A DNA stretch of 64,000 nucleotides from Liberibacter brunswickensis (GCF_036858155.1 NZ_JAAEJX010000004.1:1-64000), one strand, 5' to 3'. Counted from the stretch's first letter, positions 53,629 through 63,603 are shown. Numbers and translations: made by a program. The notes: generated by a model from the letters alone, not told the origin.

Positions 53629-54908
53629 AATCTTTTTCCGATAGTAAAAAGAACTTAAAATGTCGCTATGTTTCTGAATGGCTATTCCGTTTTTATTGTT
53701 TATTAGCTGTGTTAGCTGTTTTTGTTTTTCTTATTATGTTACTATGTTCAGTTGTTTCTAAGGGGGTTGGAGTTTTATGGCAAGCAAGAATTTCTTTGCC
53801 AATAGAATTTTCTGAAAATATTATTGATCCTCAGAAAAATCGTTTTTCAGATCCTTCTATTCTATTAAAAGCAAATTATAATTTGTTGATTCGAAAATCT
53901 TTAGCTCGTAAGTTTAGTATTTCTGATGCTAATCATTCATTATTATCTAAAGCTAGTGATATGATATCTACTACTTCCCGTAATAGTTTGCGAAAAATCT
54001 TGCTTGCAGATACATCTTTAATAGGCAAGACAGTAGAGGTATCATTTTTAGCAAGTGCTAATGTCGATTCTGCTTTGAAAGGATATTTAGATCTTTCTTT
54101 GCCTGAAAATGTGCGTAAGATTTCTGATTATCAGTTAAATTGGTTCCAAAAGTTAAATTCAGAAGGATCTTTATCTTTGCATTTTAATTATGCTTTTTTT
54201 ATAAACGGTGCTTCCAGTCGACCAGAAGCAGCAGGGATTGGTGTTTCAGTAATTGGTTCTTTGTATATGATATTGATAGTTATAGGATTATCTTTCCCTT
54301 TAGGAATTGCGTCTGCTATATATTTAGAAGAGTTTTCTCCTAAAAGTTTTTTTTCTAGTTTTATTCAGGTGAATATTAGCAATTTAGCTTCTGTTCCTTC
54401 TGTCGTATATGGTATTCTTGGCTCAGCTATGTTGATTAATTTTTTTAAGATGCCGCGTTCAACATCGCTTGTAGGTGGTTTGATTTTAGCTTTAATGACA
54501 TTGCCTAATATTATTATTGCTACAGGTGTTGCGTTGAGGACAGTCCCTTCGTCTATTAGATCTGCAGCATTGGGATTGGGATCTTCTAAGATTCAAACTG
54601 TCTTTCATCATGTTTTGCCATTGGCTATGCCAGCTATTTTGACGGGATCTATTGTTAGTTTAGCACGGGCATTAGGAGAGACAGCTCCTCTTTTATTTGT
54701 AGGAATGATTGCTTTTGTTACAGATTATCCAGAAGGTGTTACTGATGTTGCTACGGCATTTCCTGTTCAAATTTATTTATGGGCAGCTGACGCAGAAAGA
54801 TCTTTTGTAGAGAAGACATTTGGAGCTATATTGTTGTTATTGATTTTTCTAGCAGTTATTAATATAGCCATGTTATGGTTGAGGAATAGATTCAAACAAC
54901 GTTGGTAA
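53625..54908 (+). CDS. pstA: phosphate ABC transporter permease PstA
   Basis: PstA is the second channel subunit of the phosphate importer. The 427-residue protein has an N-terminal membrane helix, a large periplasmic domain of about 180 residues as in alphaproteobacterial members, and the permease domain with SVPSVVYGILGSAMLI, LRTVPSSIRSAALGLGSSKIQTVFHHVLP (the EAA loop) and ARALGETAPLLFVG. It overlaps pstC by 4 bp and precedes pstB by 22 bp, so production is coupled. Confidence 0.95.
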   Translation: MKSFSDSKKNLKCRYVSEWLFRFYCLLAVLAVFVFLIMLLCSVVSKGVGVLWQARISLPIEFSENIIDPQKNRFSDPSILLKANYNLLIRKSLARKFSISDANHSLLSKASDMISTTSRNSLRKILLADTSLIGKTVEVSFLASANVDSALKGYLDLSLPENVRKISDYQLNWFQKLNSEGSLSLHFNYAFFINGASSRPEAAGIGVSVIGSLYMILIVIGLSFPLGIASAIYLEEFSPKSFFSSFIQVNISNLASVPSVVYGILGSAMLINFFKMPRSTSLVGGLILALMTLPNIIIATGVALRTVPSSIRSAALGLGSSKIQTVFHHVLPLAMPAILTGSIVSLARALGETAPLLFVGMIAFVTDYPEGVTDVATAFPVQIYLWAADAERSFVEKTFGAILLLLIFLAVINIAMLWLRNRFKQRW

Positions 54909-54930
54909 TGAGGATATTTGATATATTATA

Positions 54931-55695
54931 ATGAATCAGATTTATAAAATGATAAGCAACAAGGTATCTGTATGTTATGGTGAAAAAAGAGTCTTGTTTG
55001 ATATAAACTTGAAAATTCCTAAGAATTCAGTTACGGCCTTAATAGGCCCTTCAGGGTGTGGAAAATCAACTTTTCTGCGATGTTTAAATCGTATGAATGA
55101 AACAATTGATAATTGTTTTTTTACTGGTGAAATTATTTTAGATGGAGAGAATATTTATAAGCCATCGGTTGATGTTGTAAGGTTGCGTGCTCGAGTTGGA
55201 ATGGTATTCCAGAGACCGAATCCATTTCCCAAATCTATATATGAAAATGTTGCGTATGGGCCACGCATACATGGTATAGGGAAGAAGAAAGAAGATATAG
55301 ATCAAATTGTAGAAATGAGCTTAAAAAAGGCAGGTTTGTTTGATGAGGTTAAGGATATACTTTTTCAAAATGCTTTTCTTCTATCTGGGGGGCAGCAACA
55401 GCGTGTTTGTATCGCACGTGCTTTAGCTGTTAATCCTGAAGTTATTTTAATGGATGAACCATGTTCTGCTCTTGATCCTATTGCTACAGCTTCTATAGAA
55501 GAGTTGATACATGAATTACGTGAAAATTTGACAATTGTTATCGTAACGCATTCTATGCAACAAGCTGCTCGTGTATCACAGCGTGCTGCTATGTTTCATA
55601 TGGGACACCTGGTTGAAGAGGATAATACTGACAAGATGTTTACACATCCGTCTGATCGTCGAACTCAAGATTATATAATGGGGCGTTGTGGTTAA
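54931..55695 (+). CDS. pstB: phosphate ABC transporter ATPase PstB
   Basis: PstB powers phosphate import. The 254-residue protein has Walker A (GPSGCGKST), the Q-loop (GMVFQRPNPFPKSIYENVAYGPR), the signature LSGGQQQRVCIARALA, Walker B with ILMDEPCSALDP, and the switch His in VTHSMQQA. The ATG at 54931 has GAGGA a little upstream. The family normally also signals through PhoU to the PhoR kinase. Confidence 0.97.
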   Translation: MNQIYKMISNKVSVCYGEKRVLFDINLKIPKNSVTALIGPSGCGKSTFLRCLNRMNETIDNCFFTGEIILDGENIYKPSVDVVRLRARVGMVFQRPNPFPKSIYENVAYGPRIHGIGKKKEDIDQIVEMSLKKAGLFDEVKDILFQNAFLLSGGQQQRVCIARALAVNPEVILMDEPCSALDPIATASIEELIHELRENLTIVIVTHSMQQAARVSQRAAMFHMGHLVEEDNTDKMFTHPSDRRTQDYIMGRCG

Positions 55696-55733
55696 GATAG
55701 CTGCTAATTATTTTAAAACAGGAGAGTATATTT

Positions 55734-56420
55734 ATGTCTTTTCATATATTATCAGCGTATGATGAAGAATTAGATTTTCTTTCTCGGCGGATTGTTGAAA
55801 TGGGGATGATTGCTAGAAAGATGGTTGATTCTTCAGTTAGAGCTTTTATAGAAGGGGATACTGCTCTTGCTCATAAGGTAATTGATGAAGATGTTGTTCT
55901 AGATAAGCTAGAGAGGGATATAGGGGACAAAGCAATTATAACAATTGCTAAGCGTCAACCAATGGCATCTGATTTACGTGAGATAGTTGGATCAATTAAA
56001 ATAGCTGCTGATTTGGAGCGTATTGGGGATTTATCTAAGAATACCGCAAGGCGTGTTTTGGCTTTACAGATGTTTGGTGTTCCTAGGAAGTTAGTTTTGA
56101 CAATTGAGCCTTTAGCAACTTTATCTTTAGAGCAGCTATCTGAGATTTTAGATGCATACGGTAGTAGATCAACAGAAAAAACTCAATCTATTTGTAATCG
56201 TGACGGTGAGTTAGATGCTATGCATACATCATTATTTCGAGAATTATTGACATATATGATGGAGGATCCTCGTAATATCACATTGTGTACTCATCTTCTT
56301 TTTTGTTCTAAAAACATTGAGCGTATTGGAGATCACGTTACCAATATTGCTGAAACTATCCATTATATGACTACAGGTATACAGCCATATAAAGAGCATT
56401 TAAGAAAAGACAATCACTAA
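55734..56420 (+). CDS. phoU: phosphate transport regulator PhoU
   Basis: PhoU is a metal-binding helical regulator that links the Pst transporter to Pho control. The 228-residue protein has the two three-helix repeats, each with the E/DxxxD metal motif: KVIDEDVVLDKLERDIGDKAI and IGSIKIAADLERIGDLSKN in the first half, and SKNIERIGDHVTNIAE (here FCSKNIERIGDHVTNIAET) in the second. GGAGAG lies about 7 bp before the ATG. As the last gene of the operon it is followed by a strong hairpin at 56489-56515. Confidence 0.96.
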   Translation: MSFHILSAYDEELDFLSRRIVEMGMIARKMVDSSVRAFIEGDTALAHKVIDEDVVLDKLERDIGDKAIITIAKRQPMASDLREIVGSIKIAADLERIGDLSKNTARRVLALQMFGVPRKLVLTIEPLATLSLEQLSEILDAYGSRSTEKTQSICNRDGELDAMHTSLFRELLTYMMEDPRNITLCTHLLFCSKNIERIGDHVTNIAETIHYMTTGIQPYKEHLRKDNH

Positions 56421-56488
56421 TATATTTTTCTAAAACTAAAGATAGCTTTTTATAGTTATTTAATATCCTTTTATATAATTTATTTTTA

Positions 56489-56515
56489 TTTCTTTCCTCA
56501 AAATGAGGAAAGAAA
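56489..56515. terminator. 12-bp hairpin between convergent phoU and grpE
   Basis: A perfect inverted repeat (core TCTTTCCTCA / TGAGGAAAGA) encloses an AAA loop at 56501-56503. It is flanked by T-rich sequence on the left and A-rich sequence on the right. Its position between convergent genes suggests a terminator working in both directions. Confidence 0.65.
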
Positions 56516-56596
56516 AGATTGTTACATGAAATAGTATATAGAATATATTTATAAAAAATCATTTCTTTATTGCTTAGCACTGTTACCTTCTGTGTT

Positions 56597-57214
56597 TCAG
56601 GATAAAGGTTTGTCTTTTGTTTCATTATTTTCCGATATCGGATTTTGGGTTTTTCCTTTAGAAATGGTTACTAATGCAGGTCGTAGGACGCGTTCATTTA
56701 TAGCATATCCGTCTTGAATTACTTTTATTACTGTGTTAGCAGGTATTTCATCATTTGGTTCTTCACACATAGCTTGATGCATATTGGGGTTAAATTTTTG
56801 ATCTTTAGCATCAATTTTCTTAACACCATATCTTTCTAACGTTGACATCATATCACGTCTGGTCATCTCTATCCCGTCTATCAATGATTTAAAAGATTGT
56901 TCGTTGTCTTTTTCACTATTTGCTGGTTCTGTATTAATAGAGTCAATTGCACGAGAAAGATTATCAGAAACAGCAAGAATATCACGAGCAAATGTTGCTA
57001 TTGAATAAGATTGAGCATCTTTGATTTCTCTGTCGGTTCTACGACGTAGATTTTCCATGTCTGCAATAACACGTACATATTTATCACGTAATTCTTCTAA
57101 TTCATTTTGTATTTCTTCTAGGGGATTAACGTCGGATTGTTCATTTTTTTCATTTAAAGTATTTGAAATTGTATTAGAGTTATTTGTTTCTTCTGCAATT
57201 TTTTTTTCACTCAT
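56597..57214 (-). CDS. grpE: nucleotide exchange factor GrpE
   Basis: GrpE releases ADP from DnaK in the Hsp70 cycle. From ATG 57214 (GGAGA about 6 bp upstream; the ATG at 57226 overlaps that ribosome site) the product is 205 residues: a disordered acidic N-terminus, a long helix (IQNELEELRDKYVRVIADMENLRRRTDREI), and the C-terminal beta wing with GVKKIDAKDQKFNPNMHQAM and VIQDGYAINERVLRPALVTIS. Its usual rhizobial partner hrcA is not upstream, where a 428-bp spacer lies instead. Confidence 0.95.
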   Translation of the reverse strand: MSEKKIAEETNNSNTISNTLNEKNEQSDVNPLEEIQNELEELRDKYVRVIADMENLRRRTDREIKDAQSYSIATFARDILAVSDNLSRAIDSINTEPANSEKDNEQSFKSLIDGIEMTRRDMMSTLERYGVKKIDAKDQKFNPNMHQAMCEEPNDEIPANTVIKVIQDGYAINERVLRPALVTISKGKTQNPISENNETKDKPLS

Positions 57215-57642
57215 GAAAATCTCCATTGTTTCATTTGCTTAATTTTTTAAAGGTAAAAGATATTTTTGACGAAGTAACATTTCGACATGAGTATTTTAAT
57301 TGTACTTAAAAATCTCATGCAAGCAACTATACTTAGGAAACAATTTCCCATCAATGGTCAAAATAACTTAATTTTATCTTAAATTTATATGATAAGTAAA
57401 ATTAAGTTATACCATGATAGTCAAGTTTTTCTTTCTAAAACAGCACTCTTAAATAGCTGTTGCTGTGCTAACACATCTATTTATAATTTTTATTATAGTA
57501 AAATTCAAATATTCTATATGAGATAGAATAATTTTTCTTATTTCCACTATCATCCATTTCATATTAATTTTATTTTAAACATCATATCCATATACTGGTA
57601 ATATTCTAGAGCTTAACAGAGTATAAGCATATATAATTATTT
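57215..57642. promoter_or_regulatory. divergent spacer between grpE and the histidine kinase
   Basis: This AT-rich gap of 428 bp must contain the promoters of grpE (minus) and the kinase (plus). A heat-shock promoter would be expected for grpE, but I could not assign boxes with confidence. hrcA is absent here. Confidence 0.45.
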
Positions 57643-59163
57643 ATGTCAAAGAATAACAAGGGTATAGTGTATATATCACAAGGAAAAAAAGAAAAGGATT
57701 ACAATGTTCTTGTATCTCCTGCTAGAGATCGTTCAGGCGTAGGTTATTCCTCTAACACTTATTTTGAAAGAGAAATTATCACCTTGCACGTCGAGTCTTT
57801 GTTCCGTGTTTCTCCTATTTTGCCTCTTTTCGTCCTGCTTGTTGCTAACATAGGTACTTGGTTTACCCAAAATCCTATACTACCTATGTGGTCTCTTATA
57901 ACATTAGCAGTTTATGCTGCTAACCTTTCATTAGGACAAAAGGTAATAGATAGTGATATAAAAGAGGGTAGGGTATATATATGGCGCATATGGCTTCTTG
58001 TAGGTCAGATTGCTATTGGATTGTGTTGGACACTTTTGACACTAGTTGAGCCAGGTACATGGACACCGGAATATTTGACAATTTATAAAAGTGCTACTCT
58101 ACTTATTGCTTTGTCAATTAGTGCTCTTTCTAATTTTATGCTTCCATATGCTGTTTTCTTATCATTTTTCCCAGTTTTAGTAGCTCTTAGCACTCAAGCA
58201 ATTATGAGTATGCATGTTTTAGATATCAGTCTTGCTGGGATGCTTGCTATGGCTTTATCTTTTTTTACTTATATTACGTATCATTTGTTTAAATCTAATG
58301 TGAAAATTCTTTCGTGCCAAGCTGAGAAAGACGATCTTATTGCTGAGTTAGAAATAGCAAAGTCTATTTCGGATGAGACAAGAAAACGTGCAGAAGAAGC
58401 AAATCTTGCTAAATCTCGTTTTCTTGCATCAATGTCACATGAATTGAGGACTCCTCTGAATGCTATTTTAGGATTTTCAGAAGTGATGGGATTGGAGACA
58501 ATGGGTCCATTGAATAATGATACTTATAAAGAATATATTGGAGATATTCATCGTTCTGGGCAGCATCTTTTAAATCTAATTAATGAAATATTGGATATTT
58601 CCCTTATTGAATCAGGACGATGTGAGCTTATTGAATCTGCTATATCTCTTGTTGATATTATGCATGAATGTATAATTATGTTACAGTTGAGAGCACAAGA
58701 AAAAAACATTGAAATATTGCAAAAAACTGATCCTACACTTTCCTCTGTGTGGGCGGATAAAAAAGGTATGAGGCAGGTTATTCTAAATCTTCTTTCCAAT
58801 GCTGTTAAATTTAATTCTACTGGTGGGAAAGTACATATAACAGTTGGTTGGACTTCTGGAGGAGGACAATATATTTCTGTAAAGGATAATGGTCCTGGAA
58901 TATCCGAAGGAGAAATGCCAACTGTATTATCTTCTTTTGGTCAAGGATCTATAGCAATTAAGAGTGTTGAACAAGGAGTTGGACTTGGTATACCTATAGT
59001 ACGATCTATAATGGCTAATCATGGTGGTAAATTTCTAATTAAGTCGAAACTTCGAGAAGGAGTTGAAGTCATAGCAATTCTCCCGAGTACTCGTGTTCTT
59101 AATTTTGTTCCTGATGATATTCAGGATAGTAGTGAATCTTCTAGATTTCAGTTGTATGCATAG
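57643..59163 (+). CDS. membrane sensor histidine kinase (HisKA type, PleC/PdhS-like)
   Basis: A two-component sensor kinase of 506 residues. Five to six membrane segments span about 50-215, then a short coiled coil (EKDDLIAELEIAKSISDETRKRAEEAN) leads to the HisKA domain with His266 (FLASMSHELRTPLNAILGFSEVM) and an HATPase domain: N box (VILNLLSNAVKFNST), G1 (VKDNGPGIS) and G2 (GVGLGIPIV). No receiver domain or PAS fold is evident and no response regulator is adjacent. The H-box wording resembles alphaproteobacterial cell-cycle kinases (PleC/DivJ/PdhS), but that assignment is inference. Confidence 0.85.
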   Translation: MSKNNKGIVYISQGKKEKDYNVLVSPARDRSGVGYSSNTYFEREIITLHVESLFRVSPILPLFVLLVANIGTWFTQNPILPMWSLITLAVYAANLSLGQKVIDSDIKEGRVYIWRIWLLVGQIAIGLCWTLLTLVEPGTWTPEYLTIYKSATLLIALSISALSNFMLPYAVFLSFFPVLVALSTQAIMSMHVLDISLAGMLAMALSFFTYITYHLFKSNVKILSCQAEKDDLIAELEIAKSISDETRKRAEEANLAKSRFLASMSHELRTPLNAILGFSEVMGLETMGPLNNDTYKEYIGDIHRSGQHLLNLINEILDISLIESGRCELIESAISLVDIMHECIIMLQLRAQEKNIEILQKTDPTLSSVWADKKGMRQVILNLLSNAVKFNSTGGKVHITVGWTSGGGQYISVKDNGPGISEGEMPTVLSSFGQGSIAIKSVEQGVGLGIPIVRSIMANHGGKFLIKSKLREGVEVIAILPSTRVLNFVPDDIQDSSESSRFQLYA

Positions 59164-59619
59164 CAGTATAATTGTTAAATGTTTTTTGCATTATGATTCG
59201 TTATTTTGATAATTTATGTATTGAGATTTATGTTTTAATTTGCTATTGATTTTGGTTTTTTAATTTTATCTCTATTTTTGTATAATTGCTTTTAGTCTTA
59301 TTACTTGATTACTAAATATGCCTTTACATTTATATAATTTTTTTTTTGAAATTGTATAGTCAAAATATTTTAGATTTATTTAGTGTTAGTTATTGTTTTT
59401 TTTGAGTATTTTCTTTTATATAATTATATTATAGTACATTGTTTAGTACGTGCATTTTATATTCTAGTAGTTAAAATGATTTGTTATATTAAAAATATTA
59501 AATAATTTTTTTTTACGATATTTGTACTATTATGTAGTATGGATAGAGGTGTATTGTTTTTCAATTTACTTATTGTTTAATATCAATTGTGATTATTTTT
59601 ATTTGGTTTAGGAGTACAG
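59164..59619. other. spacer between the kinase and degP
   Basis: This extremely AT-rich gap of 456 bp holds no open frame of note and no clear hairpin. The degP promoter must lie in it; AGGAG at about 59610 is the degP ribosome site. Confidence 0.45.
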
Positions 59620-61098
59620 TTGTTCAATATGTTTAAAATGCAGATTTTATCCATTAGGAGTGTTTTGATTTCCGCACTAACTACTGCCTTGTGTAGTATT
59701 GTTTTCGTTGCAGAAGCTAGAATGGTTGCAACAACAGATCTTTCTAATGTTGTTGAACGTGTTGCTCCTTCCGTTGTATCCATTTTTATTAAGCCAAAGA
59801 AAAAATTATTAGAAAAAGAGATTTTAGATTTTTATGGTTTTGGTAATCTTCCTGAAGATAATCCTATGAGGAATTATTTTCAAAAATTTTTTTCTGATGA
59901 AGAAAGTGATTCTTCAGAAAAGATGGAATCTTTGCCTTCTGGATCTGGTTTTTTTATCACTGATGATGGCTATATCATGACTAGCAATCATGTTATTGAT
60001 TCTGGAGTTAGTGTTAGTGTAATTCTTTCAGATGATACAGAATTGCCTGCACAAGTTATTGGAACGGATAAATTCTCTGACTTAGCTATATTAAAAGTTA
60101 AAAGCGATAGAAAATTTGTTCCCGTAGAATTTGAAGATATTAGTAATATTCGTCTTGGTGAAACAGTATTTACTATCGGAAATCCTTTGGGGTTACGTGG
60201 AAGTGTTAATGCTGGAATTGTTTCTGCGCTTGATCGCAATTTACACGATAGGCCGGGGAAATATATACAGATTGATGCTCCAATAAATAAAGGAAATTCT
60301 GGAGGGCCGTGTTTTAACGCCTTAGGACATGTAATAGGAGTTAATAATTTAATTTTCACTATTGGTCAGTCTGCTGCAAATATGGGAATTGGGTTTATTA
60401 TTCCTGGATATACTGCTAAAAAAGCTATTCCTTCTTTAATATCTAAAGGAATGATAGATCATGGATGGTTTGGGGTTGTCGTGCAAAATTTAACACAAGA
60501 CTTAGCTAATCCTCTTGGCTTTAAAGGGAAAAAAGGTTTGTTGGTTTCTTCTGTTGTAAAAGGATCTCCAGCAGATAATGCTGGGATAAAAGAAGGTGAT
60601 ATTATCTATTCGATTAATGGAAAAAATGTAAAAAATGTTCAAGATTTTGCATGGGATATTGGTTCTCATTCACCTAAAGAAAAAGTGGATATTTCTATAT
60701 ATAAAGGAGGAAATGAACATTCTATTACTGTGGTTTTAGGAAGTTCTCCTGTAGTGAAAAATGATGTTCGTTCGGAAAATCGATTGTTTTCTTCAGATAC
60801 TAAAGAATTGCTAGGAATGAGATTGCAAAATTTTGTTTCTGAAAATAAGAAGTTTGTTCGTATTGTTGATTTAGATTCAAATATAGAAGCTAATCACAAA
60901 GGTATTAGAAAAGGAATGGATATTATTTCTGTTAATACCAATAAAGTTTATTCTATAAAAGATGTTGAGCGTTTTGTAGAACAAGCAAAAAAGAATAAAC
61001 GTAATTCTGTTCTCTTACAATTGAGTTATGGTAGTGATTTACAATCGAATGATAAATTAGATAATAATAAATGGTTCGTTTCTTTAAAAATTAGATAA
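59620..61098 (+). CDS. degP: periplasmic serine protease DegP/HtrA
   Basis: This protease/chaperone degrades or refolds damaged envelope proteins. The 492-residue protein has a signal peptide (ending near VFVAEA), the trypsin-like domain with catalytic His124 (TSNHVID), Asp154 (FSDLAIL) and Ser227 (GNSGGPCF), and two PDZ domains (from about 290 and 400; GLLVSSVVKGSPADNAGIKEGDII and the IVDLDSNIEANHKGIRKGMDIISVN block). Numbering is from TTG 59620, which has AGGAG 5 bp upstream; ATG 59629 is too far from it. The gene is complete and monocistronic. In a host-restricted bacterium it is a likely envelope-stress factor. Confidence 0.95.
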   Translation: MFNMFKMQILSIRSVLISALTTALCSIVFVAEARMVATTDLSNVVERVAPSVVSIFIKPKKKLLEKEILDFYGFGNLPEDNPMRNYFQKFFSDEESDSSEKMESLPSGSGFFITDDGYIMTSNHVIDSGVSVSVILSDDTELPAQVIGTDKFSDLAILKVKSDRKFVPVEFEDISNIRLGETVFTIGNPLGLRGSVNAGIVSALDRNLHDRPGKYIQIDAPINKGNSGGPCFNALGHVIGVNNLIFTIGQSAANMGIGFIIPGYTAKKAIPSLISKGMIDHGWFGVVVQNLTQDLANPLGFKGKKGLLVSSVVKGSPADNAGIKEGDIIYSINGKNVKNVQDFAWDIGSHSPKEKVDISIYKGGNEHSITVVLGSSPVVKNDVRSENRLFSSDTKELLGMRLQNFVSENKKFVRIVDLDSNIEANHKGIRKGMDIISVNTNKVYSIKDVERFVEQAKKNKRNSVLLQLSYGSDLQSNDKLDNNKWFVSLKIR

Positions 61099-61157
61099 TA
61101 AAAATAAATATGTGTGCAAATCCTAGTAGTCGCACGTTATATCTTCATTGTTATTTT

Positions 61158-61460
61158 TTATCCTTGGCTTTTTGCACTTTTCTGTGCACTGCCAATGTGT
61201 ATAGATATAGGATATTTTGTGTCTGCAGATGTAATATGAATATTAAGAGATGATTTTGGTTGGCTCATTCGCCAAGCTCGTGAATTATATGCAATCCAGT
61301 ATTCTATCAGACCTTTTGTTATTGATTTTATATTTTTTGTTCTATTGGATAATATAGCATGAATTGCTATTCCTTGGAGTATATGAGCAAGTGATTTTAT
61401 TTTCTTTTCTTTTTTATCTTGTTTCAAAATATCTTCTAGAAATTGATTTTCGAATACCAT
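61158..61460 (-). CDS. small protein of unknown function
   Basis: A 100-residue product with no recognised family. The N-terminal half is helical and charged (FLEDILKQDKKEKKIKSLA then HILQGIAIHAIL), and an aromatic segment (LIEYWIAYNSRAWRMSQP) precedes a beta-like, His/Ser-rich end. There is no signal peptide or membrane segment. AGGCT about 6 bp before ATG 61460 is a modest ribosome site. It lies between convergent degP and the carboxypeptidase gene on the minus strand, with codon use like its neighbours. Real gene likely; function unknown. Confidence 0.6.
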   Translation of the reverse strand: MVFENQFLEDILKQDKKEKKIKSLAHILQGIAIHAILSNRTKNIKSITKGLIEYWIAYNSRAWRMSQPKSSLNIHITSADTKYPISIHIGSAQKSAKSQG

Positions 61461-61646
61461 TGATTAGCCTATATTATTTATAAAATCGGGATAGCTACAT
61501 AATTGCTATCGTGATGATACATAAAGACTGTGAATATAGAGTAAAAATTTTTTGAATATCAAAATGGAAATTTTATAAAATTATAAGATTTTTTGTTCTT
61601 TTTAAAATGTTAGAAAATATTTAAAATTGTATTCGAAATTACTATT

Positions 61647-62684
61647 TTACCTTTTATCATTCCTATCATATTTGTTGAGTTTATTGTTTATCTTACTTTG
61701 GGATTTATGGCTTTTATCCCTTATTTGTTTTATTATCAAATATTTTTTAGGAGATATAAATGTAATATCATTCTTTTTACTCGTTTGTTTATTCTTGAAT
61801 ATTTTTTTATTCGAAAATGAACTAATTAGTTCTAGGGCTTTTTGATCTCTTGCTTGATAGGTTTGCATTCCCATAACAACAGCAACTATTGAATTATCTT
61901 TATATTGTAATGAGGTAACTATGTTAAATCCTGAATTTCTAGTATATCCAGTTTTTATACCGTCTATTCCGTGCATTTTATTTAGTAATTTATTGTGATT
62001 CATAATAATTCTATTTTTATATCGGAATTTACGAACTGAAAAATATTTATAATATTCTGGAAATTTTTTTCGAAGCATTATACCAAGAATTGCCTGATCG
62101 CGTGCTGTTGTTACTTGGTTTTTATCATGTAGTCCACTGGCATTTTTATAAATAGTATTTTTCATTCCAATTTCTTTTGCTTTATTAGACATTAGAATTG
62201 CGAATTTTTTCTCTGATCCGCTAATAAACTCTCCAAAAGCTGTAGAAACGTCGTTAGCAGAACGTGTAATTAGTGCTAAAATTCCTTTTTCTATAGTAAA
62301 ATTAGTTTTTTCTTTTAAATATAGTTTTGATGGATTCTGTCTAGCTGCCGTATAAGATACTGGTACTTTTGTATTTAAATGTATTTTTTTTGATTGTAAG
62401 TATTCAAAAACAATGTAGAGTGTCATCATTTTTGTTAGAGATGCTGGATATCTTAATTCATCTTGTTTAAATCCATTCGTTTGTTTTGTTTTAACATCAA
62501 TCACAAAGCTAGAATATTTTGGTTTTGCATATGATTTTGATGTCATGCTCATTATTATTATAGATATAAGGAGTACTCTCCATAATAATTTTATGTGTTT
62601 TTGTATATTAATTAATCCGTATGTTGATATATATTCTAAAAAAAAAATTGCCGAAGATCGAGTGCTTTTTTGTATCATATACAC
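61647..62684 (-). CDS. D-alanyl-D-alanine carboxypeptidase (S11 family, DacA-like)
   Basis: The enzyme trims the terminal D-Ala from peptidoglycan stem peptides. The 345-residue product (GTG 62684; ATG 62678 is nearly as likely) has a signal/membrane segment (about 33-48), the active-site SLTK (Ser82-Lys85), SAN (142-144) and KTG (244-246), all intact. After about residue 290 it ends in a Lys/Asn-rich tail of ~50 residues (SNKKIFKNKQTSKKN..), where many members have a beta domain and membrane anchor, so its membrane attachment may differ. Monocistronic. Confidence 0.92.
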   Translation of the reverse strand: MYMIQKSTRSSAIFFLEYISTYGLINIQKHIKLLWRVLLISIIIMSMTSKSYAKPKYSSFVIDVKTKQTNGFKQDELRYPASLTKMMTLYIVFEYLQSKKIHLNTKVPVSYTAARQNPSKLYLKEKTNFTIEKGILALITRSANDVSTAFGEFISGSEKKFAILMSNKAKEIGMKNTIYKNASGLHDKNQVTTARDQAILGIMLRKKFPEYYKYFSVRKFRYKNRIIMNHNKLLNKMHGIDGIKTGYTRNSGFNIVTSLQYKDNSIVAVVMGMQTYQARDQKALELISSFSNKKIFKNKQTSKKNDITFISPKKYLIIKQIRDKSHKSQSKINNKLNKYDRNDKR

Positions 62685-63177
62685 ATACCGTTTTTGAAGA
62701 AGGCAAATAATTTTAGAATAATTTATATTATAAATAGATACATTAAATAACTACATAGTTATTTAATGATATTGTCTTTATTATATTATTATCAATTATT
62801 ACTAAGAAAATATTATTTTACTATATCTCTTAATAATATAGTTTTTATTAAAACTATACTAATATTTAAATTTTAAAAATTGATTTTCATCGTGAGCATA
62901 TAAAAAATTAATATTATTTTTTAAACAAAATTATTAATTAGAATATGCGATTATTGGGAAATTTACTATATTCATTATTTATCATATTATTCTAAAAACT
63001 TTTAATTATGTATATGAGATATATTATCTCTTTTTATATTTATAATAATTTATATTAATTTTTTTAGTAAATTTTATTATTAGTAAAAAATTAAAATTTT
63101 ATGCGTATTATAAACCATTAGATGTTTTAGAGAAGGTGAGAGGGTAAATTAATAGAATTATGTAGAAAGGATTACAA
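62685..63177. other. very AT-rich spacer before mscL
   Basis: This 493-bp divergent gap contains the promoters of the carboxypeptidase (minus) and mscL (plus). It is almost entirely A and T in runs. No gene, hairpin with G/C content or repeat unit was recognised. Confidence 0.45.
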
Positions 63178-63603
63178 ATGTTCCGAGATATTCCTATAAT
63201 AAAAGAATTTAAGAAGTTTATTGCCCGTGGTAACATGATAGATTTATCCGTTGGTATTATAGTTGGAGGGGCCTTTAATCGTGTTGTTCAATCTATTGTT
63301 GAAGATCTTATGATGCCTATTATAGGTTTTGTTATGGGGAGCGGTACTGATTTTTCTAATTATTTTTTCCCATTAAGCTCTGCTATTAAATCGCCTCTTA
63401 TAGATGAAGCACGTAAACAAGGAGCTGTACTGGCTTATGGAAGTTTTATTAGTGTAATTATTAACTTCTTTATTTTGGCAATAGTGGTTTTTATTGTTAT
63501 AAAATTCGTGAATAATATAGTTAAGAAAAAAGATGCTGATAATGTTGTTCTTCCAGAAGTGCTATTATTAACTGAAATTCGTGATTTGTTAAAAAAGAAT
63601 TAA
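63178..63603 (+). CDS. mscL: large-conductance mechanosensitive channel MscL
   Basis: MscL is a pentameric inner membrane channel that opens under osmotic stress. The 141-residue protein has the N-terminal amphipathic helix (KEFKKFIARGNMIDLSVGIIVGGAFNRVVQSIVEDLMMPIIGF; short blocks FKKFIARGN and VGIIVGGAF), TM1 from about 20 to 45, TM2 near 82-105 (GSFISVIINFFILAIVVFIVIKF), and a C-terminal helix ending LTEIRDLLKK. AAAGGA about 7 bp before the ATG supports the start. It is complete. Confidence 0.97.
   Translation: MFRDIPIIKEFKKFIARGNMIDLSVGIIVGGAFNRVVQSIVEDLMMPIIGFVMGSGTDFSNYFFPLSSAIKSPLIDEARKQGAVLAYGSFISVIINFFILAIVVFIVIKFVNNIVKKKDADNVVLPEVLLLTEIRDLLKKN

Noticed and set aside
61627..61845. 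A 72-codon hydrophobic plus-strand frame
   Set aside because: It is antisense to the Lys/Asn-rich end of the carboxypeptidase gene; Leu/Phe runs are the expected shadow.
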